From Demequina zhanjiangensis (GTDB lineage Bacteria > Actinomycetota > Actinomycetes > Actinomycetales > Demequinaceae), in the NCBI RefSeq assembly GCF_030418315.1, contig NZ_JAUHPV010000005.1:236533-300532 (forward strand): a DNA stretch of 64,000 bases. The letters run 5' to 3'. The notes beneath the pieces are model-generated. The model was not told where the DNA came from. It worked only from the letters and a program-made list of their open reading frames with translations, and made no database searches. Shown one piece after another: positions 57,476-64,000 of the stretch (position 1 is the stretch's first letter; every line of letters starts with the position of its first letter). Made by a program: the position numbers and the translations under genes.

Positions 57476-58309
57476 CTACGGGGTCTCGATGAACCCGTCG
57501 TCCTGCGGAGTGGCCGGCTCCAGCACGTCCTCATCGATGATGCTGAGGTCCGCCTCGTGGATGTAGAGGGCACCCGTGATCGTCGCAAGGATGTCGTTGT
57601 CGGTCCCGGTGCGGTCCTCAAGGATGTCGTCCGTGGTGCCCGAAGTCTGAGTGACCTCGTAGACCTGGAAGAGCTGCTGCTCAGGATCAGCCATCGCAGT
57701 GACGAACCTGTCCACCTGGGTGGCATTGCCGACGATCTCGAACACCACCTCGACCCGTCGGATGTCGCCTGTGACCGAGGCCTCGCCTCCGCGAGGCGTC
57801 ACGACCGCGGTCCACGTGCCGGGAGGAGTGACCACGGTGCCGTCCGCAGCGGTGGACGGCGCGGCCTGGGGTGTGTCGGATGACACGCCGATCGGTCCAG
57901 TCGTGAAGAGCTGCGCCACCTGGTTCGACACCAGGATCCCGGGCTCGAGCTCCCACCCGTCGACGCTCTCGCCCTCCTCGAGGCTGACGGAGATCAATGC
58001 GACGTTGGTGCCGTCGAGCGCGGCGAGCACCCGGGTCCTGAAGCCCTCCACATCGAAGCGCGACGGAGCATTGAGGTCGATCGCGGCGGCGATCGTGTCA
58101 TCCGCGTCAAGCAACGTCTGGTATTCGTCGAGCCGGGCGGAGTTGCCCTCGATCACCGCGGTGTTGGAGCGGATCGACTCCGCCTCGGTCGCGGCCTCCG
58201 CAGCTCCCTCGATCTGCGGCTGGATCGCGAGGAACCAGCCGATCACCGCGACGAGCACGATCCCGAGTACCGCCAGTGCCGCCACAGGCGCATAACGTGA
58301 GTTCAGCAT
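57476..58309 (-). CDS. pilO: PilO-like type IV pilus assembly protein
   Basis: A 277-residue bitopic membrane protein. A short inner N-terminus, one membrane segment (about residues 9-28), a coiled-coil-like region (35-75), and an outer domain to the end. Sequence is weakly conserved, and the PilO call rests on topology, size and position behind pilM-pilN. PilO partners PilN in the alignment complex between the PilM ring and the outer structures. A Thr/Ala/Pro-rich insert near 150-175 is unusual. Confidence 0.72.
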   Translation of the reverse strand: MLNSRYAPVAALAVLGIVLVAVIGWFLAIQPQIEGAAEAATEAESIRSNTAVIEGNSARLDEYQTLLDADDTIAAAIDLNAPSRFDVEGFRTRVLAALDGTNVALISVSLEEGESVDGWELEPGILVSNQVAQLFTTGPIGVSSDTPQAAPSTAADGTVVTPPGTWTAVVTPRGGEASVTGDIRRVEVVFEIVGNATQVDRFVTAMADPEQQLFQVYEVTQTSGTTDDILEDRTGTDNDILATITGALYIHEADLSIIDEDVLEPATPQDDGFIETP

Positions 58310-58310
58310 G

Positions 58311-59069
58311 TCAGCCCTCCTCTGAGGCGCTCGGGACGGGTGTCGGCGACGGTTCGACCGTCGGGCCGATGATGGGCGCGAGCGCCGAGTCGACGGCGGT
58401 CAGACCGTCGGTCGGGATCAGCCGGCCGGTCAGCAGCAGGTCGGTGAGCACTCCCTCGCCCTCAAGCCTCCAGTACGAGTCGGCGCCGTCGGAGCCGACG
58501 GCCTCGGTGACACCACGCACGTTTGCGATGCCGGGCACCGCCTCGAGGCTGGCGATCAACGCGTTCGCGGCCTCGAGGGACTCGGCGTGGGCGATGAACG
58601 ACACGGTGCCGATGCTTCCCCCGAAAACCGACCCATCGGACGTCGTGTCAACGACTCCCAGCGCCGACGGACCCTCGAGGTGAATCTCCTCGAACCGGGT
58701 CTCGCCACTCGCCGTGCCCTGGATCGACGCAGTGAGCTGCGCATAGTCGATCTCACCGAAGCCGATCTGCGCCAGCGTGAACTCCTCCTGCTCTCGCTCG
58801 AGCACGTCGTAGTAGATCTGTGCCTTCCCGTCGCGTTCGGCAACGGCAGCGAGCTCGTCCTCGACGGCGCTGTCACGATCGGCCTCGATGGCGACGCGCG
58901 CGATGAACGCCAGGACGAACCCCACGATCACCACGGCGACGGCGATGAGCACCACGAGCACCGCGGTGGTGATCGCGGCCCGCATCTTCTTCTTCTCGGC
59001 GATCTCCTGCGGGATGACGTTGATCCCCGGCAGGCGCGGAGCGCCGTACTTCTGTGCGATCGGGTTCAC
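58311..59069 (-). CDS. pilN: PilN-like type IV pilus assembly protein
   Basis: A 252-residue bitopic protein. The cytoplasmic N-terminus has PGINVIPQEI at 15-24, corresponding to the INLLP motif that docks into PilM; a membrane segment spans about 33-57 and an outer ferredoxin-like domain follows. A Pro/Ser/Glu-rich tail ends the protein. The ATG overlaps the pilM stop codon by 4 bases, and pilO follows after 1 base. Confidence 0.8.
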   Translation of the reverse strand: MNPIAQKYGAPRLPGINVIPQEIAEKKKMRAAITTAVLVVLIAVAVVIVGFVLAFIARVAIEADRDSAVEDELAAVAERDGKAQIYYDVLEREQEEFTLAQIGFGEIDYAQLTASIQGTASGETRFEEIHLEGPSALGVVDTTSDGSVFGGSIGTVSFIAHAESLEAANALIASLEAVPGIANVRGVTEAVGSDGADSYWRLEGEGVLTDLLLTGRLIPTDGLTAVDSALAPIIGPTVEPSPTPVPSASEEG

Positions 59070-60127
59070 TTCTCGCTCCTCATCGCCAGGCCGATGACGG
59101 TCGCGAACTCCTGCTCGTAGGGAGCGATCGCGTCACGGCTCACCTTCTTGCCGAAGCCCAGGCCCTGGAGCGGCCCTCCGATCATCACCGGAAGCCGCGT
59201 CGCGCTCGCAAGGGCCTGGCCGAAGCCGGCCATGCGGCTGCCTCCGCCCGTGAGGACCACCCGCTCGACCGCGCCTCCGGGGTTCGAGCTGGCGAAGTAC
59301 ACCAGGGTGTTTCGCACCGCCTCGATGAGCGGGCTCATCGCGTGGGAGACGGTCTCCGCGTACGGGCGACGCGCAGGGTCGCTGGTCGCGAGATCCATGC
59401 CGACCTCGAGCTTCAGGTGCTCGGGATCAGCCGCGGTTCCCTTGAGAGCGCTCTTGAGCGCCGCCGTCGCGTCGTTGCCGCCTTGCGGCATCACCCGCAC
59501 CAGGCGGGGCATGCCTCCCTGGGAGACCGCAACGGTCGTGCTGTACGCACCCACGTCGACGAAGGCGACATTGGAGCCCATGAGCTCGCCTCGGCAGCCG
59601 CTGCGCCACAGCCCGAGCGCGTTGAGGTCTACCGCGGTGACGGACAGCCCCGCCTTCTCGACAGCCTCGATCGCGTCGCGCACCACCTCACGCGGTGCCG
59701 CGACGAGGAGTCCGCGCAGGCTCGTCCCGCTGTCGGCGGCGATCTCATGCGTGGGATAGAAGTCGAGGTTCGCCTCATCCGCAGTCATCGGCAGCTGGTC
59801 CTCGACGTGGAACGCCAAGGAGGACCGCACCTTGTCGAGCGGCTGCGCGGGCACCACGACCTCGCGCACGATCACGCTGGGCTGTCCGATGCCTACGGTC
59901 ACGGTCTTCTGCGAGGGCTTGGCCGCCGCGATCGCGTCCCTGATGGACTGCGCGAGCGACCCAGGCTCCTCAATCGTGCCGTCCTTGATCACGCCTGCGG
60001 GAACGGACGCCGCACCGAAGGCATGCAACGTCGCACCCTCCCGCGGGTCGGCCCCTCCCCCGGCTTCCACCTCTGCGACCCGGACGATGGACGTCCCGAT
60101 GTCGACAGCTAGCGTCTTCTTGCCCAC
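59066..60127 (-). CDS. pilM: Type IV pilus actin-like ATPase PilM
   Basis: A 353-residue cytosolic protein of the FtsA/actin fold. Phosphate 1 VDIGTSIVRVAEVE is at about 7-20, phosphate 2 VDVGAYSTTVAVSQGG near 192-207, and the adenosine loop VLTGGGSRMAGFG near 305-317. It anchors PilN at the inner face. GTG start with GGAGGAGG upstream. It heads the pilM-pilN-pilO set, 52 bases after the prepilin peptidase. Confidence 0.92.
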   Translation of the reverse strand: MGKKTLAVDIGTSIVRVAEVEAGGGADPREGATLHAFGAASVPAGVIKDGTIEEPGSLAQSIRDAIAAAKPSQKTVTVGIGQPSVIVREVVVPAQPLDKVRSSLAFHVEDQLPMTADEANLDFYPTHEIAADSGTSLRGLLVAAPREVVRDAIEAVEKAGLSVTAVDLNALGLWRSGCRGELMGSNVAFVDVGAYSTTVAVSQGGMPRLVRVMPQGGNDATAALKSALKGTAADPEHLKLEVGMDLATSDPARRPYAETVSHAMSPLIEAVRNTLVYFASSNPGGAVERVVLTGGGSRMAGFGQALASATRLPVMIGGPLQGLGFGKKVSRDAIAPYEQEFATVIGLAMRSEK

Positions 60128-60179
60128 TGTGCCCTCCTCCTCTGCACCAACGCGAATATCGGCATTAAGAACGTTCTAC

Positions 60180-60980
60180 TCAAGCAATGTCGAGGCCTAC
60201 GAGCCCCAAGTACCACGACGCCACGGCGCCTCCGACGACAAGCCCTGTCACGGCTCCTGCGAACATCCATGGACCGAACGGGATGGTCACGCCGTGGGAA
60301 CGTCGCGATGCGATCATCGAGACGATCCCGAAAGCCGCGCCCCACACGAACGCCGCGAACCCTCCGACCGCCAGGACATCCCACCCGAACCACGCGAGCA
60401 GCGCGCCAAGCGTCGGAGCAAGCTTCACATCCCCGAAGCCCATCCCCTTGGGGTAGAGAAAGAACGCCAGGAAGTACAGCAGTCCGAGAACCGCAGCACC
60501 GATCAGTGCGCGAAGGGCGGCACCCCAGTCACCGGTCGCAGCGGCGCCGACCAGGATCACCGCGCCCACGTAGATCGCGAATGCGCCGGTCAACGGGTTC
60601 GGCAAGCGACGCGTCTCCAGATCGATCGCCGAGAGCACCACGCCGAAGTACGCGAGACCCAGCGCGAGCGCGGTCCCCACAGTGAGTCCGCCGACTGCCA
60701 CGATCCCCGCGAACAGCACGCCGACGAGGCCTTCGATGATCGGGTACCGAGGGCTGATGGGCTCGCCACAGTCTGCGCATCGCCCTCGAAGCACGAGCCA
60801 ACCCACCACAGGAACGTTGTGGCGTGCCCTGATCCGGGCGCCGCATGCCGGACATGCGCTCGGAGGGCTCACGATGGACGCACCGCTGGGGACGCGGTGA
60901 ATCAGCACGTTGGCGAAGGACCCGAGGGCGAGCCCGATCAACCCGGCGAGAAGCGCCAGGAGCGCGGTGGATCCTGTCAC
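60180..60980 (-). CDS. pilD: Prepilin peptidase / N-methyltransferase
   Basis: A 266-residue membrane enzyme that cuts and methylates prepilins. The N-terminal methylase part has two zinc CxxC pairs: Cys43/Cys46 and Cys68/Cys71. Catalytic aspartates are Asp120 in LSAIDLETRRLPN and Asp184 in the GxGD motif GFGD (181-184). Seven to eight hydrophobic segments. Presence of the full cysteine set indicates a bifunctional enzyme. It is 1 base behind the PilX-like gene. Confidence 0.95.
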   Translation of the reverse strand: MTGSTALLALLAGLIGLALGSFANVLIHRVPSGASIVSPPSACPACGARIRARHNVPVVGWLVLRGRCADCGEPISPRYPIIEGLVGVLFAGIVAVGGLTVGTALALGLAYFGVVLSAIDLETRRLPNPLTGAFAIYVGAVILVGAAATGDWGAALRALIGAAVLGLLYFLAFFLYPKGMGFGDVKLAPTLGALLAWFGWDVLAVGGFAAFVWGAAFGIVSMIASRRSHGVTIPFGPWMFAGAVTGLVVGGAVASWYLGLVGLDIA

Positions 60981-60981
60981 G

Positions 60982-62811
60982 TCAGCCGAAGAGGTCGTAG
61001 CGGGAGATCAGCTGGAAGTCCGGCGTGTCGTTCTCGTTCGGCGTCGCGTTCGTGTTCGACGGAACCCCGATCATGCTCATCTTCAGGTCGAAGGAGTTAT
61101 GCAGCTGCACATTGCCGGCGTAGAGCTGACCGGTCCACGGGTCCGACTGCGAGTCCCATCCCGTGTCCTGCTGGAACGAGCACGGAGTGTAGGCCAGCAT
61201 GTCGACGCCCACGACCTTGAACTTCTGGAAGTACAGGTCCTGGCTGATACCGGTCGACGTATAGCGGCTGCTCTGCGGGGTGCAGATCGGAGTGATCTGG
61301 CTCGCCTCACCAGCGCTCACCCAGGTCACGTTGGGAGCGTCTGCAGGAACCATCCACACGAGCTCAGGCCGGTCCGGCGCATCGGTGACGATGTCCACCT
61401 GGTTGTCGATGTGGAAGCCGCTCTTCGACACGAGACCCAGGTCTCCGTGAACCACGAGGTCTGAGTGCTGAGCGAAGTAGACCGGCGTCGTGCACTCGTC
61501 GAAGATCACCAGCGCCTTGCCCTCGTCGCCGTAGTCGGCGGCATTGATCGCGTTGAGCGCGGCGGGCGTGCTGCATGCTGAGGCGTCCAGGATGTTCACC
61601 TTGTACCCGTCCGCCTGCCAGAGGAGAATGTCCTCCTCATTCATGGTGAAGTAGGGGAACTCCTCGCGAGGCGGCGCCACCACCTCAGTCGGGTAGCCGA
61701 GCGGCGCGGGGAGGCCGGCGATGGAGGGCCTCGGCGCCGTGCCGATGACCTTGCTCCCCGCATTGAGGTCGTTCGCGATGACAGGCGCGGTCGCCACACC
61801 GACCACGTTCGCGCGGCGTGCGTTGGTGGTGATCTCGGTGTTGGAGGCGGCGTTGCCGTCCGTCCTCGCGCTCGCCAGCATCGAGAGCGTGAGCGCGCTG
61901 TGGACGTTTCGTGTGATCTCGCTCTTGTCGTTGAGGGTCACCGCGCCCGCGAGCGACACCACGTTGCCGCCTACCGCGGTCGCGACCTCGATGCCGCCGT
62001 TGGCGATCACCGAACCCGTGACCTCAGAGTTCGAGTGGACGAGCTCGATCGCGGTGGACGCGGTCGAGGCGGAGTAGATGTCACCGTTGACGAAGGTTCC
62101 CGCCTTGAAGAAGATCGTGCCGGAGGCCCAGACATCGAGCTGGATGTTGCAGTCGTTCACGAACTCCACGTCGCCGTGCGCGGCGTAGAGGCTTCCTTCA
62201 ATCGTCTCCTGCGTATTGCAGGTGAACCCGCCGTTCGTGTACACGTGAGCGTCGGAGGCCCCAGACGTGCTCTCCGACACCGTCGTGTTGGAGGTGATCT
62301 CGGTCGACGCCTCAGAGAAGATCGCCTTGTCGAGAGGCATCTCCTCGGGAGTGGCGAGCAGCACCGCTTCGACCGTCTTGGACACCGTCTCGTTGGCCAC
62401 CGGGACGTTTCCCGAGACCGCCGTGGACTGGAGGGTGACGCCGCTTGCGATCTGAGTCGCGCTGGGGCATGAGACGGGGTCGGCGAGGCCCACGATGTCG
62501 TAGGCCGTCGTGACCGTCACATCGTCGTCGTTGATGACGAAGGTCAGCGGACCGCACACGGTGGGGAGCTCGGAGTACTTCTTGCCTTCGAGCAGGCCCA
62601 TCACCATGTCGATGCCTGCGTCCGCGGAGGCAAGCACCCGCATGTCCGCGCGCGACTTCGCGCTGAAGGCGGTGTTGAAGATCGTGACGGACACGAGCGT
62701 GGTGATCACGATCGCGCCCACGGACATGATCATGAGGGTCATCACGAGAGCGGCGCCGCTGTCGCGGTCCGATGCTCCCCGCAGCCTCTGCAGAATTCCT
62801 GTCCTGGACAC
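60982..62811 (-). CDS. PilX-like pilus-associated protein with long repeat-like domain
   Basis: A 609-residue protein. The N-terminus carries one hydrophobic segment in DSGAALVMTLMIMSVGAIVI, like PilX-type minor pilins, without a clear G/F cleavage site. Residues about 150-360 are rich in Ser/Thr/Val and short alternating strands (SEITRNVHSALTL, NSEVTGSVIANGGIEV), suggesting a beta-solenoid or bactofilin-like domain; a cysteine-containing domain ends the protein. GTG at 62811 has AGGGAG at 6-nt spacing; GTGs at 62826 and 62832 overlap the preceding gene. Probably a surface or adhesive tip protein (inference). Confidence 0.7.
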   Translation of the reverse strand: MSRTGILQRLRGASDRDSGAALVMTLMIMSVGAIVITTLVSVTIFNTAFSAKSRADMRVLASADAGIDMVMGLLEGKKYSELPTVCGPLTFVINDDDVTVTTAYDIVGLADPVSCPSATQIASGVTLQSTAVSGNVPVANETVSKTVEAVLLATPEEMPLDKAIFSEASTEITSNTTVSESTSGASDAHVYTNGGFTCNTQETIEGSLYAAHGDVEFVNDCNIQLDVWASGTIFFKAGTFVNGDIYSASTASTAIELVHSNSEVTGSVIANGGIEVATAVGGNVVSLAGAVTLNDKSEITRNVHSALTLSMLASARTDGNAASNTEITTNARRANVVGVATAPVIANDLNAGSKVIGTAPRPSIAGLPAPLGYPTEVVAPPREEFPYFTMNEEDILLWQADGYKVNILDASACSTPAALNAINAADYGDEGKALVIFDECTTPVYFAQHSDLVVHGDLGLVSKSGFHIDNQVDIVTDAPDRPELVWMVPADAPNVTWVSAGEASQITPICTPQSSRYTSTGISQDLYFQKFKVVGVDMLAYTPCSFQQDTGWDSQSDPWTGQLYAGNVQLHNSFDLKMSMIGVPSNTNATPNENDTPDFQLISRYDLFG

Positions 62812-62822
62812 GTTCGTCTCCC

Positions 62823-63422
62823 TCACTTGCACGACAGAGTCAGGTCCGCCTGCTTGCGCAGGGAGACGCTCTTCACGAAGTCGATGGGCGCGCGATCCTG
62901 GAAGGCGTCGGCGCGCAGCTGAATGGTCACGGCTTTGCCCGCTCCGTACTTGTCCTCAAGGCCGAAGACAGGGTCCCCGTCGATGCTCGACATGTCGGTG
63001 CGCACCAGCGGCCAGGCGTCGGTCGCCGCGCGGATCGCAGTCGCGCCGGAGGCGTTGAAGGCCGGAGAGGTGTCGACGTTGTCGGTACGCGTCGTGCGCC
63101 TCAGCTCGCCGCTGGTCTCGTCGTAGTAGTAGCCGACGCACCGCGCGACGTTGGCGCCCGACGCATCGGCCTTGCGGGTGAGGATGACGAGCAGGTCGCC
63201 GTCACCGCTCACCTCGGCCCAGTCCGCGCTGCGCAGGTCGTACTCGAGCTCCTTGAACACAGTCTGGATCTCGTTGGTCGCCTCGGCGGTTGCACGCGCA
63301 TAGCGTTCGTGGGTGATGATGTTGATGTAGAGCGATCCTGCGATCAGCAGCGCGAGCACGAGCAGCACCATGTAGACGATCAGCTCCACGAGCGTCACGC
63401 CGTCGTCGTCCTGGGCCTTCAT
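62823..63422 (-). CDS. Prepilin-like protein (PilW-type minor pilin)
   Basis: A 199-residue protein with a class III signal: DDDGVTLVELIVYMVLL starting at residue 5. Cleavage after Gly8 would leave Val1 and Glu5 (Glu13), as in pilins, followed by a hydrophobic helix to about residue 30. The rest is a globular head with two Cys (near 109 and 198). ATG at 63422 has GAGGAGG at 6-nt spacing. Lies between two further pilin-like genes; the substrate of PilD. Confidence 0.85.
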   Translation of the reverse strand: MKAQDDDGVTLVELIVYMVLLVLALLIAGSLYINIITHERYARATAEATNEIQTVFKELEYDLRSADWAEVSGDGDLLVILTRKADASGANVARCVGYYYDETSGELRRTTRTDNVDTSPAFNASGATAIRAATDAWPLVRTDMSSIDGDPVFGLEDKYGAGKAVTIQLRADAFQDRAPIDFVKSVSLRKQADLTLSCK

Positions 63423-63433
63423 GTGAAGCCTCC

Positions 63434-63874
63434 TCATGGCTGGAACTTCACAAGGATGTCGGTGGTGGTCGTCACCACGGGGTTGCTCGCCTCGGGAGCA
63501 CTTGAGTTCGCAGTCACGGTCAGTCGCATCACCTGCACCGGGTCGCGCTCGCCGCTCGCGCTGGCGCGGACACATGGCGAGGCGAGGCTGCCGGACACGG
63601 TGATCAGGACGCCACGTCCGTCAGAGACTGTCGTGGTGGGAAGGGCTGCCCCCTCGAGGACGTCGCAGTCGCCAGCGACGGAGGCTGCGCGCACATCCTC
63701 GATGCGCTGCTGCACGGCCTCGGCGGCGGTGGAGTTGGTGCCGTTGTTGGCGGTGATCTGCAACGCCGAGATCACGGCGGAGATCATCGCCATCATGATG
63801 ATGAGGAGCAGGAGCATGGAGATCATGACCTCGGTCAGCCCGAAGCCCTCATCGTCCCTCAGCTTGTGATTCAT
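63434..63874 (-). CDS. Prepilin-like protein (PilV-type minor pilin)
   Basis: A 146-residue prepilin. EGFGLTEVMISMLLL at 9-23: cleavage after Gly10 leaves Phe1 and Glu5 (Glu15), the classical type IV pilin start; the hydrophobic helix extends to about 40. Two Cys are in the head (about 69 and 101). GGGGAGGTGAGGGG precedes ATG. TAGAGT at 63894-63899 may be a -10. It is the most upstream gene visible; further pilus genes may lie beyond the window. Confidence 0.88.
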   Translation of the reverse strand: MNHKLRDDEGFGLTEVMISMLLLLIIMMAMISAVISALQITANNGTNSTAAEAVQQRIEDVRAASVAGDCDVLEGAALPTTTVSDGRGVLITVSGSLASPCVRASASGERDPVQVMRLTVTANSSAPEASNPVVTTTTDILVKFQP

Positions 63875-63893
63875 GGCCCCTCACCTCCCCGTC

Positions 63894-63899
63894 ACTCTA
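63894..63899 (-). promoter_or_regulatory. Possible -10 for the pilus genes
   Basis: TAGAGT on the minus strand, about 20 nt before the pilin ATG; no -35 could be placed because the sequence runs into the homopolymer tract. Confidence 0.35.
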
Positions 63900-63920
63900 G
63901 CAATCAAGAAACCCCGTCGT

Positions 63921-63960
63921 GGGGGGGGGGGGGGGGGGCGGCCCCCCCCCCCCCCCCCCC
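63921..63960. repeat. Poly-G/poly-C tract at the right end
   Basis: Eighteen G, then CGG, then nineteen C. The flanking 40 bases to 64000 are also nearly pure G/C. No gene can be read here. The pattern is what sequencing or assembly errors produce at contig ends and should not be treated as biology without checking. Confidence 0.85.
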
Positions 63961-64000
63961 GGCCGGCGGGACAGGCGGGGGGGGTGGGGGCGTTGCAGCC

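Noticed and set aside
60168..60177. LexA (SOS) box reading of the palindrome before pilM
   Set aside because: The actinobacterial LexA site is GAAC-N4-GTTC; here GAAC and GTTC have no spacer.

Overview
The window reads as high-GC chromosomal DNA of an actinobacterium, most likely Micrococcales (Cellulomonadaceae or Demequinaceae would fit, but this is inference from gene content). The evidence is RbpA, GarA with its two MerR neighbours, the PafB/PafC WYL pair next to tatA-tatC-helY, a mihF gene beside gmk, an actinobacterial PriA without Walker A, frequent GTG starts, and many start codons placed 6-8 nt after a TANNNT box as in leaderless transcripts. No rRNA, tRNA, CRISPR array, IS element or phage gene was seen.

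Positions 1-20 kb hold small transcription units of mixed orientation. First comes a minus-strand operon (SDR, TetR, SCP2-like protein, class III aminotransferase cut by the window edge) with a palindromic operator in front. It is followed by osmC, a LysR gene divergent from a fused putA, a flavin monooxygenase/MarR pair, a methyltransferase, and a CDP-alcohol phosphatidyltransferase leading into garA, an ftsR-like merR gene and a second merR gene. Pyruvate carboxylase (pyc), a flavodoxin, two small envelope proteins, a MarR/EamA-exporter pair with twin palindromic operators, and rbpA with a SigR-type promoter complete this part.

From about 20.1 kb to the right end nearly everything lies on the minus strand, with a single plus-strand gene at 36.6 kb. 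Read in the direction of transcription the order is: type IV pilus genes (two prepilin-like proteins, a PilX-like protein, prepilin peptidase, pilM-pilN-pilO); shikimate genes aroC-aroK-aroB-aroQ; efp; a lone polytopic membrane protein; nusB; the pyrimidine operon pyrR-pyrB-pyrC-carA-carB-pyrF; mihF-gmk-rpoZ-coaBC; metK-priA; fmt-rsmB-rpe; riboflavin genes ribD-ribE-ribBA-ribH; hisE-hisG; pafB-pafC; tatA-tatC; a diacylglycerol kinase; helY; and lnt-ppm1. Many neighbours overlap by 1-11 bases, so translational coupling is widespread.

The most informative non-coding signals are a PyrR-binding loop directly in front of the pyrR ribosome binding site, a SigR-like promoter for rbpA, twin 28-bp-spaced operators for the MarR/EamA pair, a TetR operator, a dyad in front of the second merR gene, and strong hairpins between convergent or adjacent units. 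The right end runs into an 18-G/19-C homopolymer that looks like an assembly or sequencing artefact at a contig end. I did not find a clearly novel defence or biosynthetic system. The type IV pilus locus and the orphan membrane protein between efp and nusB are the least explained parts.
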